Source: Ignavibacteriaceae bacterium
GTDB taxonomy: Bacteria > Bacteroidota > Ignavibacteria > Ignavibacteriales > Ignavibacteriaceae
Assembly (NCBI GenBank): GCA_013360295.1
Contig: JABWCL010000026.1
Location: 1-64,000 of the forward strand
Length of the DNA stretch: 64,000 bases
Direction of reading: 5' to 3'
Made by a program: the position numbers and the translations under genes. Positions 54,360-64,000 of the stretch are shown here, one piece after another; the stretch's first letter is position 1, and each line of letters starts with the position of its first letter. The notes beneath the pieces were generated by a model. It ran no database searches, had not been told where the DNA came from, and saw only the letters and a program-made list of their open reading frames with translations.

Positions 54360-57300
54360 TTATTTGATCAGCAGCATTTTACGTGATGCACGGAAGTCGC
54401 CGCCTGTGATCTTATAAATGTATATACCGCTGGGGATACCGGAGGCATCAAATTCAGATTCATATACTCCTGGAGCTTTATCTCCGTCAACCAGTACTGC
54501 AACTACGTTACCAAGAACATCATATACACTAAGATTGATGTATACCCTATCGTTGCTTCCCTTGACTGACGGTACCGAATACTTTATCCTTGTGGAAGGA
54601 TTAAAAGGATTTGGATAATTCTGCATCAGCGAGAACTCAGTCGGAATTTCCGCCGAAGAGGATTTGATGTCAGTTGTACCATCAATAACAAAGGAACCGG
54701 CGTTCGAGTAGGGTGAATTTACTCCCTGTCCGTCCTTTGATCTTACTCTCCAGTAATAAACATATCCGGACTGAAGGGAATTGAGCGCGATCTGTGACTG
54801 GCTTATTCCTTCAAGTCTCTGCGCGTTTTCGAATGACGGAGTTAAAGAATACTCTACATCATACGAATAACCGGCGTTCTGATTCGGGACGAACCAGGAT
54901 AATACCGGCGCGGATGTCGGCAACAAAACATTATTAACAGGATTTCCGGCAACAGGCGCGGCAGGTCCGTTTACGGCCGGTGTTACAAATGAATAAGCAT
55001 CAGACCACGCTGAATATGCATTTCCGTTATAAGTCCGAAGTTTATAATAATATGTGACTCCCGCGGTCAGATTCGTCAAGGTGGTTGAGTTCCCTGAAAG
55101 CGCGGAGACGGTTGCTGTTCCCGTGAAACTATTATCTGTGTTGTATTCTAATTCAAACGTAAGAGGCGCAACACTTGCTCCGTTTGTATACCAATTAATA
55201 TCAACATCAGTTGAAGCGGTTGTTACTCCTCCGACAGGCCAGGTAGCAACAGGTATAAGGCTTCCTGTGCTTCCGGCAGTCTGGAAAGAGGTAAAGGGAG
55301 ACCAGGCGCTGTTCGCTCCTACCTTTGATTTAACGCGCCAGAAATAAGTTTTACCTGCGAGCAATCCGGTGATTTCCTGAGAAGTGTTTGTTACACTTGT
55401 GAAAGTTCCGGTTGGGGTTGTGGTCGAGTCATCAGCGACATATTCGACGTCAAAACTGATGCCGGTAGTCCAGGTGCCGGTATACCAGTTAAGATAAACA
55501 GAAGAACCGTAAATCACCGCGCCGTTATTCGGGTAACTGGGGACAGGCATCGGGGCGCCGGTTACAATCTGTGTGCTTACAACAAATTCTCCCGTTGCCG
55601 ACCAGTCAGAAGTCTGTACTCCGTTTGTACCTCTGACCTTCCAGTAATACGTTCCGGAAGATAATCCGGATACGAGAGTATTCCAGCCGCTAATGCCGGT
55701 ATATGTCGGAGTGCCCGTGAAAGTATTTGTGGTATTAATTTCCAAGTCGTAAGTAAGTCCGGATGAATTACCCATCACCCACCAATAAAGAGTGGCATAA
55801 GGATTGTAAACCACCGTGGAATTTACCGGGTACGAAAGATTTGGAGCGGACATTGTGACCGAACCCTGAGTGCTGAATGTTTCCGTTACGGACCACGCTG
55901 AGGTGGAGGTACCGTTATTTGAACGGGTTCGCCATTCATAATCGGTGCCCGCTGCAAGTGCCGGTAATGTGTAAGAAGAAGTAGTAAGTCCTGTTACTGA
56001 AGTCCACGAAGAAGCACCTGACTCTCTATACTCCAGTTCATAAGTGAATAATCCGCTGCCGGAATTGACATACCAGTAGAGGGTAGGAGTAAGTGAAGAT
56101 ATCAGCGTTCCATTCACGGGGTATGACAGAACAGGTGTAACCGCGCTGCCGTAGGTAGTGAAACTGTCAAAGTCAGAATAACCGATCACCGTACTATCTA
56201 TGTAACTGGCTTTTACCCGCCAGAAGTACTGAGTGCCGGGTAAGAGCGCCGAAGTAGTGCAGTTGGTTGCGGTTACTTCCGCGATAAGCAAAGTTGAAAC
56301 TGACGGAAATGTGCTGTCAACAGATACCTCGACATCATATTTTAAATTAGAATGTGCGTTATGAGGATACCAGTTTAATTGCGGTGTAAAGGTATAAACA
56401 GTCGGGTTGTTTATCGGCCAGGAGAGATAGACGGTTACGTAAGGTACCGTTGTGAAACTTCCGGTTGAAGGAGCTCCCGCTCCGTTACTGTTCATCGAAA
56501 TGATCTGATAGTAATAAGTAGTGCCGTTGTTAAGAAGCCCCGAATATGAATATGAATTTGTTGTAACGGTATCGCTTACGACAAGCGGAGTAAAAGTTGG
56601 GTTTGTTGAAATTTGTATTACATACTGATCAGCGCCTGAAACAACCGGCCAGGTGAAGGATGGCTGAACAGAACTTCCGCCTCCGTATGCAGAAACCGCC
56701 GGGGGTGTTACAACCGGAGGCTGAACAGTGGTGGTAAATGAGAACGGTGCCGCCTGATAACCGCTGGAAGCGCTGCCGTCTGATGCACTGACACGCCAGT
56801 AGTATGTTGTATTGTATAAACCGTTAAAGAAGTCATAGCTGTCAGCACTGGTAACAGTATCCTTTAGGATAGCAGAGAAACCCGCATCGGTTGCAATTTG
56901 TACCTGGTAAGATACCGCGCCCGAGACGGCATCCCAGTCAAGAATTGTGGCAACCGGCTGATTAACTGCTCCGTCTGCCGGAGAATTTAAGTTTGGTATT
57001 GCAGGACCAGTAATCCCCGGGCCTATGGTGCCATCATTTTGTATTAGGGCAGCCATAATCTTTGTGGTGAAAACAGTCTGATCAAACGCATTATAAGCTG
57101 CAACCACAGAGTTGTTACCGGCGTAGGCTGCGATAGGTGGAAAGAATTCGTTCAACGTGGAGATGGATATTGGAATCCCGCCGGTAGTAAAACCAAAGGT
57201 ACCTTTCCCTATTTTTTGAAAATATACATCATAATCCGTTAAGGACCTCAAGTCTATCCATATTACCATTGCCTCGCCATTTCCGGCATAAGAGATTGCC

Positions 57301-58361
57301 GGTGAATTAATTCCTAAAGGTGCATTTAAAGAACCTGTAGCAGGAGTGAAATAGGTGTTCCCCAGGTTATCCATTGCCCGAACGTTACCGGTGTTGGTGC
57401 TTACACCGTGCGCAAGCAGGTATAGCCCACCGCTGCCGTCCGTACAAAAGTATGGATTATAGTAGTAAGGTGAGTAGTTGTTATGATCAAAGAGAAAAAC
57501 GTTATCAAGGGTTAATTGAAGATCCGAATCTAACTTCGAAGCGTAATAAGCGCTGTTAGTACCTTGATTTGAAGAATACAGAGCGATAGTGCCATAATCA
57601 TTACTCTCAATTAAGCCCAAATTTCTCCTTTCAACGCCTAGGTTATTAATGGTTACGGAACCCATTGACATAATATTCATAGAATATTTAGAAATTTCCG
57701 AAGAAGAGTTGGAACCAATAAAGGATTCTGTATTCAGAAAAAAGTGAGAACCTTCATAGAAAACCATACTATTTTTTTGGGAGACAGGCCTCTGCCCCCA
57801 GATTTGATTAGTGAAAATAGCAACGCCGGTAGTAATGTTAAATCGTGTTATTTGAGTATAAGAAGAATTATGAGTGGTTACAAGTATAAGTTCATCCAAA
57901 CCATTCATAGCAGCAGCGTGCAAATTAACATTACCGGTGTGGACAGTAAAAATCGGTGAAGCTGACCCCGAGGGTGAAATTTTACATGCTTGAATATTCG
58001 TACCGCCAGCAGAAGGATTTGATAATTGAGCTACTATAGCGGCGCCTCCGTCAGAAATAGGCGCGACAATAACGCTGCTAATCAGCCATCCACCTGTGGG
58101 GATAAGTGTTCCGTCATATCCCCAGGTTTTTTCACCACTCTGGTTCAATTTCATAACGCCGATTTGGCTGGTTTGCTGGTCGTTGTAAGCAAAAAAAGTT
58201 TCACCTGAAGAATTTACCTTGAGATCTAACACCATAGCGGTAGTATCCTTCAACAGGGATGGAGATGAAGTCCATTGCCCAAGAGCAGGTATGGATAGAT
58301 ATAAAACAAAAACCACCATTAAAGGCAGCGCGCGCAAAGATAAATTGCTGACAAATGTCAT
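54360..58361 (-). CDS. Secreted fibronectin type III repeat protein (1333 residues) with T9SS sorting domain
   Basis: A signal peptide (about 1-28) is followed by a beta-rich, propeller-like region (about 30-450). A tandem series of about eight fibronectin-like domains of 90-95 residues runs from about 455 to 1235. These carry recurring LxYPVNxxxV, LxWYxxxxxxxxxYDxEY and GxxYYWRVRxxxG strings. A T9SS type A sorting domain (about 1245-1333, MQNYPNPFNPS...SRKMLLIK) ends it. No catalytic motif is seen. Surface binding or scaffold function is inferred. Start: ATG at 58361 with AGAGA upstream. A structured element lies about 50-105 bases upstream of the start. Confidence 0.88.
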   Translation of the reverse strand: MTFVSNLSLRALPLMVVFVLYLSIPALGQWTSSPSLLKDTTAMVLDLKVNSSGETFFAYNDQQTSQIGVMKLNQSGEKTWGYDGTLIPTGGWLISSVIVAPISDGGAAIVAQLSNPSAGGTNIQACKISPSGSASPIFTVHTGNVNLHAAAMNGLDELILVTTHNSSYTQITRFNITTGVAIFTNQIWGQRPVSQKNSMVFYEGSHFFLNTESFIGSNSSSEISKYSMNIMSMGSVTINNLGVERRNLGLIESNDYGTIALYSSNQGTNSAYYASKLDSDLQLTLDNVFLFDHNNYSPYYYNPYFCTDGSGGLYLLAHGVSTNTGNVRAMDNLGNTYFTPATGSLNAPLGINSPAISYAGNGEAMVIWIDLRSLTDYDVYFQKIGKGTFGFTTGGIPISISTLNEFFPPIAAYAGNNSVVAAYNAFDQTVFTTKIMAALIQNDGTIGPGITGPAIPNLNSPADGAVNQPVATILDWDAVSGAVSYQVQIATDAGFSAILKDTVTSADSYDFFNGLYNTTYYWRVSASDGSASSGYQAAPFSFTTTVQPPVVTPPAVSAYGGGSSVQPSFTWPVVSGADQYVIQISTNPTFTPLVVSDTVTTNSYSYSGLLNNGTTYYYQIISMNSNGAGAPSTGSFTTVPYVTVYLSWPINNPTVYTFTPQLNWYPHNAHSNLKYDVEVSVDSTFPSVSTLLIAEVTATNCTTSALLPGTQYFWRVKASYIDSTVIGYSDFDSFTTYGSAVTPVLSYPVNGTLISSLTPTLYWYVNSGSGLFTYELEYRESGASSWTSVTGLTTSSYTLPALAAGTDYEWRTRSNNGTSTSAWSVTETFSTQGSVTMSAPNLSYPVNSTVVYNPYATLYWWVMGNSSGLTYDLEINTTNTFTGTPTYTGISGWNTLVSGLSSGTYYWKVRGTNGVQTSDWSATGEFVVSTQIVTGAPMPVPSYPNNGAVIYGSSVYLNWYTGTWTTGISFDVEYVADDSTTTPTGTFTSVTNTSQEITGLLAGKTYFWRVKSKVGANSAWSPFTSFQTAGSTGSLIPVATWPVGGVTTASTDVDINWYTNGASVAPLTFELEYNTDNSFTGTATVSALSGNSTTLTNLTAGVTYYYKLRTYNGNAYSAWSDAYSFVTPAVNGPAAPVAGNPVNNVLLPTSAPVLSWFVPNQNAGYSYDVEYSLTPSFENAQRLEGISQSQIALNSLQSGYVYYWRVRSKDGQGVNSPYSNAGSFVIDGTTDIKSSSAEIPTEFSLMQNYPNPFNPSTRIKYSVPSVKGSNDRVYINLSVYDVLGNVVAVLVDGDKAPGVYESEFDASGIPSGIYIYKITGGDFRASRKMLLIK

Positions 58362-58411
58362 ATGAATCTCTAATAATTTGAATAATTAGGAAAAAAGTAC
58401 ACACTTTGGAT

Positions 58412-58467
58412 GCATTAGCCGAACCGGAGGGGATTCCGGTGACCTCTTTTCTATGCGGCTAAAATGC
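58412..58467. promoter_or_regulatory. Structured element between divergent genes
   Basis: An outer stem GCATT-AGCCG / CGGCT-(AA)-AATGC (58412-58421 with 58456-58467) encloses a perfect inner hairpin ACCGGA / TCCGGT (58423-58428 with 58435-58440) and a 15-base single-stranded arm. On the minus strand it would be in the 5' leader of the fibronectin-repeat gene. It may be a cis-regulatory RNA or an operator. The rest of 58362-58682 is A+T-rich with no gene. Confidence 0.4.
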
Positions 58468-58682
58468 TTCCAAATATTAAAAATTAGTCTAAAAGTAGCA
58501 AGAGAAATCGTATAGAATTATTTTTTTTGCTAAGTCAGTGATTTAAATCACGCGGATTTTTTTAGGTAAACCTGATTATTACCCTCGAATGGGTTCATAG
58601 GAAAAAGGTCACTCTGATTATTAATTCTTAATTCTTATTTTTTAATTAATTTATAAGGTTTGGATATTTTTTTAAAGTTGGA

Positions 58683-61292
58683 ATGCAAACTCCCCTGATG
58701 ACGCAATATTATAAGATAAAAGCGTCCAATCCTGATACCATATTATTGTTCAGAATTGGCGACTTTTATGAGACTTTTGACGAGGATGCCAAAACCGCCT
58801 CAAAAGTTCTGGGGATAACTCTGACCAAACGTTCCAACGGAGCGGCGGGAGACGTCCCGCTTGCCGGATTCCCGCATCACGCCATTGATACCTATCTGCC
58901 AAAGCTGATCCGGTCCGGACACCGGGTGGCTATATGCGAACAGATGGAAGACCCCAAACACGCGAAGGGAATTGTTAAGAGAGAAGTTACTGAAATTGTC
59001 ACACCGGGGGTTGCATTCTCGGATAAGGTGTTGGACCATAAAAGGAACAACTACCTGATGTCGGTCGTGATCGGTGAGAGTATCTGGGGCATTTCTTTTT
59101 GTGATATTTCAACGGGGGAATACTACGCTTACGAGATCACCGCTGCTATGTTCAGGGATCAGCTTGAAACAATAAATCCGGCAGAGATACTTGTTACGCG
59201 GAAAGACCTTGAAAAACTTACTTACACCGTAAGGAATGTGAATGAAGGCACCAGGCTTACAAAAGTGGATGACTGGATCTTCAGTTATGACTACGCGAAT
59301 GAATTACTGACAAATCATTTCAAGACCGTGAACCTGAAGGGATTCGGGATCGAAAAGCTTCAGGCCGGATTGATAGCTGCCGGTGTTGTTTTCCACTATC
59401 TGCAGGAAAGCCAGAAGTCAAACCTCGCACATTTAAGCAAGATATCCCTTTATAATCCCTCTGATTATATGGCGCTTGATTTCGCGACTAAGCGCAATCT
59501 TGAGATAGTCCAGTCAATGCAGCAGGGGGGAAGGGAAGGGACGCTGATCTCGATCCTTGATAAGACCGAGACGCCTATGGGTGCAAGGCTGCTTAAAAAG
59601 TGGATCTCCGCTCCGCTTAAAAAGGCGGACGCAATTATTGCCCGCAGGGACTCAATCGAGGAATTGTTGATCAAAAAGGATTTACGAAAAAAATTAGCCA
59701 CTGAGCTGAAGGAGGTCGGTGATCTTGAGAGGCTTATCTCCAAGATATGTACCGGCAGGGCGAATCCGCGTGATGTGCTTGCGCTGAAAAACTCAATTAA
59801 AAAAATCCCTCAGATAAAGACCCTCTTATCCGAAGCGCAGTTCCATACTCTTGCAACACTTCGGGACAATTTTGTTGAAATGCAGAGTATCGTGGAGAAG
59901 ATCGAAAAGGCGATAGTTGAAAATCCTCCGCTCAGCATTGCTGATGGCGGAGTGATCAGAAGGAACTATAGCCCGGAACTGGATGAACTACGGGATATAT
60001 CCCTTAACGGGAAAGACTGGATTGCCAACCTCCAGCGGCAGGAACGTGAGCGTACAGGGATTGGTTCCCTGAAGGTTAATTATAACCGTGTCTTTGGTTA
60101 CTATATCGAAATAAGTAACGCGAATAAAGATAAAGTACCTGCTGATTACATTCGTAAACAGACACTAGTCAGTTCCGAACGATACATCACACCGGAACTG
60201 AAAACATATGAAGAGAAGGTACTTTCAGCGGAAGAGAAGATATACGATCTGGAATCCGAGCTCTTTAATCAGATCAGGCTTGAGGCTGCTTCATACGCAG
60301 AGCAGGTACAGCAGAACGCCAGGATGATCGCGATGCTCGATTGTTTTATATCATTTTCGCAATGTGCCGAAGAGTATAAATACATAAAGCCGGAAATTGA
60401 TGATTCAGACATTCTTGAACTTGATGAAGCCCGGCACCCTGTAGTGGAGCGTATACTTCCACCTGACGAAAAATTTACTCCTAATAACTGCCGGATGGAC
60501 AACGAGGATACTCAGATCATTCTCCTGACCGGCCCGAATATGGCAGGGAAGTCTGTGTATCTGAGGCAGATAGGATTGATTGTACTGCTTGCCCAGATCG
60601 GGTCATTTGTACCAGCCGCGAAAGCACGGATTGGGATAGTGGACAGAATATTTACGAGAGTCGGCGCGAGCGACAATATAACTGCCGGAGAGAGCACATT
60701 CCTGGTTGAGATGCAGGAGGCGGCAAACATATTAAATAATGCTTCATCCAAAAGTCTTATTCTTCTTGATGAAATCGGGAGAGGCACCAGCACTTTTGAC
60801 GGAATCTCAATTGCCTGGGCGATAACAGAATACCTGCACGAGAACCCTTACCTTAATGCCAAGACGCTCTTTGCCACCCATTATCACGAGCTGAACGAAA
60901 TGGCGGAATTATTTCCACGGATTAAAAACTATAAAGTTGAGGTCCGGGAATATGATGACAAGGTTGTCTTCCTTCATAAGGTGAATCCCGGGAAAGCTGA
61001 TCACAGTTACGGTATCCAGGTCGCGCAGATGGCAGGATTGCCGACATTTGTTACTGACCGCGCGAAGGAGATACTATTTAATCTCGAAGGGAAGGAATTA
61101 ACCCCGCACGAACTTAAAAAGCAGAGGCTCGCGAAGCTTCAGCAGCCTCCTATCGGAAGGCAGTTAAACCTCTTTGAAGTTAAGGATGACGCGCTCCGCG
61201 AGGAGATAAGCGGGATTCGTATAGATGAACTAACCCCGCTTGAGGCATTAAATAAACTCAGCGATCTTAAGAAAAAACTTGATGAAAAGTAA
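58683..61292 (+). CDS. mutS: DNA mismatch repair protein MutS
   Basis: The mismatch-binding N-terminal domain opens MTQYYKIKASNPDTILLFRI, then GDFYETFDEDA, with the mismatch-reading Phe-Tyr-Glu string. Connector, lever and clamp domains follow, then the ATPase with Walker A GPNMAGKS at 617-624, Walker B SLILLDEIGRGTST and the ATHYHEL switch. Length of 869 is normal for MutS1. The C-terminal tail (LTPLEALNKLSDLKKKL) is the MutS1 dimer/tetramer segment. No mutL lies nearby. It overlaps the next gene by about 11 bases. Confidence 0.98.
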   Translation: MQTPLMTQYYKIKASNPDTILLFRIGDFYETFDEDAKTASKVLGITLTKRSNGAAGDVPLAGFPHHAIDTYLPKLIRSGHRVAICEQMEDPKHAKGIVKREVTEIVTPGVAFSDKVLDHKRNNYLMSVVIGESIWGISFCDISTGEYYAYEITAAMFRDQLETINPAEILVTRKDLEKLTYTVRNVNEGTRLTKVDDWIFSYDYANELLTNHFKTVNLKGFGIEKLQAGLIAAGVVFHYLQESQKSNLAHLSKISLYNPSDYMALDFATKRNLEIVQSMQQGGREGTLISILDKTETPMGARLLKKWISAPLKKADAIIARRDSIEELLIKKDLRKKLATELKEVGDLERLISKICTGRANPRDVLALKNSIKKIPQIKTLLSEAQFHTLATLRDNFVEMQSIVEKIEKAIVENPPLSIADGGVIRRNYSPELDELRDISLNGKDWIANLQRQERERTGIGSLKVNYNRVFGYYIEISNANKDKVPADYIRKQTLVSSERYITPELKTYEEKVLSAEEKIYDLESELFNQIRLEAASYAEQVQQNARMIAMLDCFISFSQCAEEYKYIKPEIDDSDILELDEARHPVVERILPPDEKFTPNNCRMDNEDTQIILLTGPNMAGKSVYLRQIGLIVLLAQIGSFVPAAKARIGIVDRIFTRVGASDNITAGESTFLVEMQEAANILNNASSKSLILLDEIGRGTSTFDGISIAWAITEYLHENPYLNAKTLFATHYHELNEMAELFPRIKNYKVEVREYDDKVVFLHKVNPGKADHSYGIQVAQMAGLPTFVTDRAKEILFNLEGKELTPHELKKQRLAKLQQPPIGRQLNLFEVKDDALREEISGIRIDELTPLEALNKLSDLKKKLDEK

Positions 61293-61920
61293 TCTGATTA
61301 TGAAACACTTCTTTTTATTTGCAGCCGCGCTGCTTATCTCAGTTAACGCTTTCAACGGGTGTAAAAATTACACGGCTGAAGAAAAACAATATATTGATGG
61401 CATTGAAAAACAGCGCCTGGAGAAAAATGAGGAGTACAAAAGCTCCCCTGCTTCACCTTTCAACCAGGAACCAAAAGTTCATTTTGAACCCCTGAAATAT
61501 TACGATGTTGATCCCGCTTTTGTATTCAAGAGCAAACTGACGGAATACATACCTAAGGATACAATTACCATTTTCGGAACAAAAGGGGAGGCGAGAAGTG
61601 TTGTTAAGTCCGGATACCTTCAGTTCACCACTCACGGAAAAACTTTCCGGATGAATGTGTACGAGGGGGTCTCGAAAAGCGGGCAGAAGTATCACAGTCT
61701 CTGGTTTACTGACAAGACGACGAATAACGAGACCTACGGCGTAGGCAGGTATCTCGATTTTGAACTTGAACCCGATCCGGAATTTGTTTATACAATTGAT
61801 TTCAATCTCGCTTACAATCCGTACTGCGCTTACAGCCCCAGGTATTCCTGCGCGATTCCTTCAAAGGAGGATTACCTTGACCTTGCGGTAGAGGCGGGAG
61901 AGAAGAAGTTTCACGAATAA
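61282..61920 (+). CDS. DUF1684-family lipoprotein
   Basis: An N-terminal hydrophobic segment ends in a lipobox-like NAFNGC, so the protein is probably anchored by a lipidated Cys. The body matches DUF1684 (PF07920), with GVGRYLDFELEPDPEF, TIDFNLAYNPYCAYSPRYSC and IPSKEDYLDLAVEAGEKKF. The last string is the family's most conserved part. Function unknown. Start: ATG at 61282 overlaps the mutS stop; ATG at 61300 gives a tidier signal peptide and is an equal alternative. Confidence 0.85.
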   Translation: MKSNLIMKHFFLFAAALLISVNAFNGCKNYTAEEKQYIDGIEKQRLEKNEEYKSSPASPFNQEPKVHFEPLKYYDVDPAFVFKSKLTEYIPKDTITIFGTKGEARSVVKSGYLQFTTHGKTFRMNVYEGVSKSGQKYHSLWFTDKTTNNETYGVGRYLDFELEPDPEFVYTIDFNLAYNPYCAYSPRYSCAIPSKEDYLDLAVEAGEKKFHE

Positions 61921-61940
61921 GATGAAGTTTTGGAGTTGAT

Positions 61941-62957
61941 TTGATAGTCGTAATGAAAAAATCTGCCACGGAAAAGCAGGCAGAAGAAGTTATTAAACAA
62001 TTAGGGGAGTATGGTTTTTCCGCTCACGTATCTGCGGGCGCCGAGCAGACTGTAATCGGAGCGATAGGTGTCCGCCCCGATTTTGATATTCGCAAAATTA
62101 AAATTATGGATGGGGTAGGTGATGTCTTTAAAGTAACCGAACCGTTCAAACTCGCGAGCAGATCGTTCCGTAAAGAGAATACGCTGATTAAGGTGAAAGA
62201 TGTTACTTTTGGCGGCAATGAAGTAATTGCGATTTCGGGCCCTTGTGCCATTGAGAACGAAGAGCAGGTATTCGCGATCGCGGAGATAGTCAGCAGCGCC
62301 GGGGTGAGAGTTTTACGCGGAGGCGCTTTCAAGCCGCGCTCATCTCCTTATGCTTTCCAGGGGCTGGGAGAAGAAGGGCTGAAACTGATTCGCGCGGCAG
62401 CGGATAGATATGACCTGGTGGTTGTCACTGAAGTTTTAGAAAGCGCGCAGGTTGACCTTGTTAATACGTACACGGATATCTTCCAGGTTGGAGCCCGCAA
62501 TATGCAGAATTTTCCGCTCCTTAAAGAGCTGGGTAAATTCAAAAAGCCTGTATTGCTGAAGAGAGGTTTTTCCGCGACAATAGAGGAGTTGTTAATGAGC
62601 GCGGAGTACATTCTCGCGAGCGGCAATCCGGATGTTATATTATGCGAGCGAGGTATAAGGACTTTTGAAACTTATACACGCAACACTTTTGATCTTTCCG
62701 CGATACCTGTAGTACAGGGCAGAAGTCACCTGCCTATCATAGCCGACCCCTCACACGCAGTCGGATTACGCCAGCTTGTACCTGCAATGGCACGCGCCGC
62801 AGCAGCATCCGGCGCGGACGGGATTATGCTCGAAGTTCATCACGAACCGAAGAAAGCATTGTCGGACGGGCCGCAGGCGCTCCTACCAGGACAGTTTCGC
62901 GAACTGATGGAACAACTCAGAAGTATTGTGTCAGTACTCGGGAGAAGACTCGCCTGA
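61941..62957 (+). CDS. aroF: 3-deoxy-7-phosphoheptulonate (DAHP) synthase, type I-beta with N-terminal regulatory domain
   Basis: First enzyme of aromatic biosynthesis: phosphoenolpyruvate plus erythrose 4-phosphate to DAHP. The N-terminal ferredoxin-like regulatory domain (about 1-70; ERTVIGxxG-like QTVIGAIGV) and the catalytic barrel (SGPCAIEN, RGGAFKPRSSPYAFQGLG, QVGARNMQNF, KPVLLKRGF, LCERGIRTFE, DPSHAVG, EVHHEPKKALSDG) closely follow Thermotoga DAHP synthase. Regulation by Tyr or Phe through the N-terminal domain is known for that type. Start: TTG at 61941 with GGAG upstream gives MIVVMK, which matches the family start. The next gene begins one base after the stop. Confidence 0.96.
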   Translation: MIVVMKKSATEKQAEEVIKQLGEYGFSAHVSAGAEQTVIGAIGVRPDFDIRKIKIMDGVGDVFKVTEPFKLASRSFRKENTLIKVKDVTFGGNEVIAISGPCAIENEEQVFAIAEIVSSAGVRVLRGGAFKPRSSPYAFQGLGEEGLKLIRAAADRYDLVVVTEVLESAQVDLVNTYTDIFQVGARNMQNFPLLKELGKFKKPVLLKRGFSATIEELLMSAEYILASGNPDVILCERGIRTFETYTRNTFDLSAIPVVQGRSHLPIIADPSHAVGLRQLVPAMARAAAASGADGIMLEVHHEPKKALSDGPQALLPGQFRELMEQLRSIVSVLGRRLA

Positions 62958-62958
62958 T

Positions 62959-64000
62959 ATGATGAAGCGGTATCTTAATTTAGCTCTCCTTTTTTTAATC
63001 GCGGCTATCGCCATCCCAGCCCAGCAGCCTGAAGAAGTAAGGGAATTATATCCGAACGGAAAAGTAAAATCCTTGGGGACTTACGTTAACGGAAAACTGC
63101 ACGGAGAATATACCGAGTACTTTCAGAACGGGAAACTCTGGAAGAAATGGTATTTCGTTGACGGTAAAGAAGAGGGTATATCAACGTGGTATTTTGAAAA
63201 CGGCAAGGTTAGTATTGAATGGAACTATAAAGAAGGAGTAAGGGAGGGAGTTTCAAAGTGGTACTATGAAACAGGTGAACTCTGGTCGGAACAGAATTAT
63301 ATAAGCGGAAGCCTGCAGGGAATAACAAAGACATACTACAAGACCGGCGAACTTCAGGGTGAGTGGAATTATAAAGACGGGCTTCTGCACGGGATGTCCG
63401 TTACTTATTTTACTTCCGGAAAAAAGGAAGTTGAAAGAAATTTCTATAAAGGGAAATCGGAGGGAAAGACCTATGTGTACCACGAAAATGAGAATGTGGC
63501 AGTTGAGGCAACCTACGTTAACGATAAACTTGAAGGGGAACTGTATATATATGATTCTGCCAGAGGGCTTCGGGTAAAAGATACTTACCGTAACGGTCAG
63601 ATTATTACACGCGACCGTTACGATTATCTCGGCAAGTTCATTTCATTCGAGAAATACGACCGGGAGTTTTACGCGAACGGCGCGCTGAAATCAGAAACAT
63701 TTATTAAAGACGGGCTGAGACAGAACAGGTTAAAGAGATTCTTTGAATCCGGCTTCCTCTCAGAGAGCCTTCCATACACAAACGATACACTGACGGGAGT
63801 GGGCTTCTCATACTATGGAAATGGTATTTTGCTCTCCGAAACAGATTATAAAAACGGAATGAAGCACGGAACGGAAAAGGTATATCACGAAAACGGGATA
63901 GTTTCGCGTCAGAATTATTACCAGGCAGATACACTTGAAGGAATAGTCTTTGAATATGACACGCTCGGGAATATTATTACAAGCAGCCACGTTGAAAAAG
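62959..64000 (+). CDS. Secreted MORN-variant (YwqK-like) repeat protein, partial
   Basis: A signal peptide (MMKRYLNLALLFLIAAIAIPAQ) is followed by tandem MORN_2-type units of about 20-24 residues: ELYPNGKVKSLGTYVNGKLHGEY, YFENGKVSIEWNYKEGVREG, YYKTGELQGEWNYKDGLLHG and more. The open frame continues past 64000, so the C-terminus is missing. YwqK-type repeats are common in secreted Bacteroidota proteins and often act as surface or antitoxin-like binding modules; here the signal peptide favours export. The ATG lies one base after the aroF stop, suggesting coupled expression. Confidence 0.82.
   Translation, partial: MMKRYLNLALLFLIAAIAIPAQQPEEVRELYPNGKVKSLGTYVNGKLHGEYTEYFQNGKLWKKWYFVDGKEEGISTWYFENGKVSIEWNYKEGVREGVSKWYYETGELWSEQNYISGSLQGITKTYYKTGELQGEWNYKDGLLHGMSVTYFTSGKKEVERNFYKGKSEGKTYVYHENENVAVEATYVNDKLEGELYIYDSARGLRVKDTYRNGQIITRDRYDYLGKFISFEKYDREFYANGALKSETFIKDGLRQNRLKRFFESGFLSESLPYTNDTLTGVGFSYYGNGILLSETDYKNGMKHGTEKVYHENGIVSRQNYYQADTLEGIVFEYDTLGNIITSSHVEK

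Overview
The window looks like a chromosomal segment of an Ignavibacteria-like bacterium of the Bacteroidota/Chlorobiota (FCB) group. Six large secreted proteins end in a type IX secretion (T9SS) type A sorting domain with the NYPNPF signature and a final MxxxK/R-type strand. Base composition is moderate, TTG and GTG starts are frequent, and short palindromic repeats are scattered between genes. The genus assignment is inference; no rRNA or tRNA gene was seen.

Region 1-1770 is accessory. It holds CRISPR-type repeats (30 bp, spacers of 38 and 39 bp), most of them split at their dyad centre by 19-bp TCCC..GGGA units. Between two such repeats lies about 0.9 kb of an unrecognised three-gene operon whose outer genes are cut at the repeat borders. 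Region 1770-18641 carries a secreted GHL10-type glycosidase, a four-PAS histidine kinase, a giant 3358-residue adhesin-like protein built of two alternating repeat types, and a secreted cyanophycinase-like protein. Region 18724-23721 has a 54-residue basic protein, a VOC protein, a tryptophan synthase beta chain 2 (trpB2) gene behind a leader peptide with tandem Trp codons, and an AT-rich membrane-protein gene sandwiched between trpB2 and a second, degenerate copy of the trpB2 3' end.

Region 23991-33924 is envelope and secretion: a SppA protease with a barrel-like N-terminus, an OmpA-type protein with thrombospondin-3 repeats, and two secreted peptidases (NlpC/P60-like and M14 carboxypeptidase). 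Region 34102-43168 is a minus-strand chemosensory operon in the order cheW-cheR(TPR)-cheW-mcp-cheA(REC)-cheB, followed by a receiver-histidine kinase. This is Wsp-like, with a kinase where Wsp has a diguanylate cyclase.

Region 43448-48000 is metabolic: split lysine-ketoglutarate reductase and saccharopine dehydrogenase, then a sulfide:quinone-oxidoreductase-like flavoprotein with a 58-residue partner. Region 48114-58361 holds a secreted protein with two ricin-like trefoils and a helical tail, an EamA-type transporter, a GT1-type glycosyltransferase, a YbjQ-family protein and a 1333-residue fibronectin-like T9SS protein. Region 58683-64000 is mutS, a DUF1684 lipoprotein, aroF (DAHP synthase) and a MORN-repeat protein that runs off the end.
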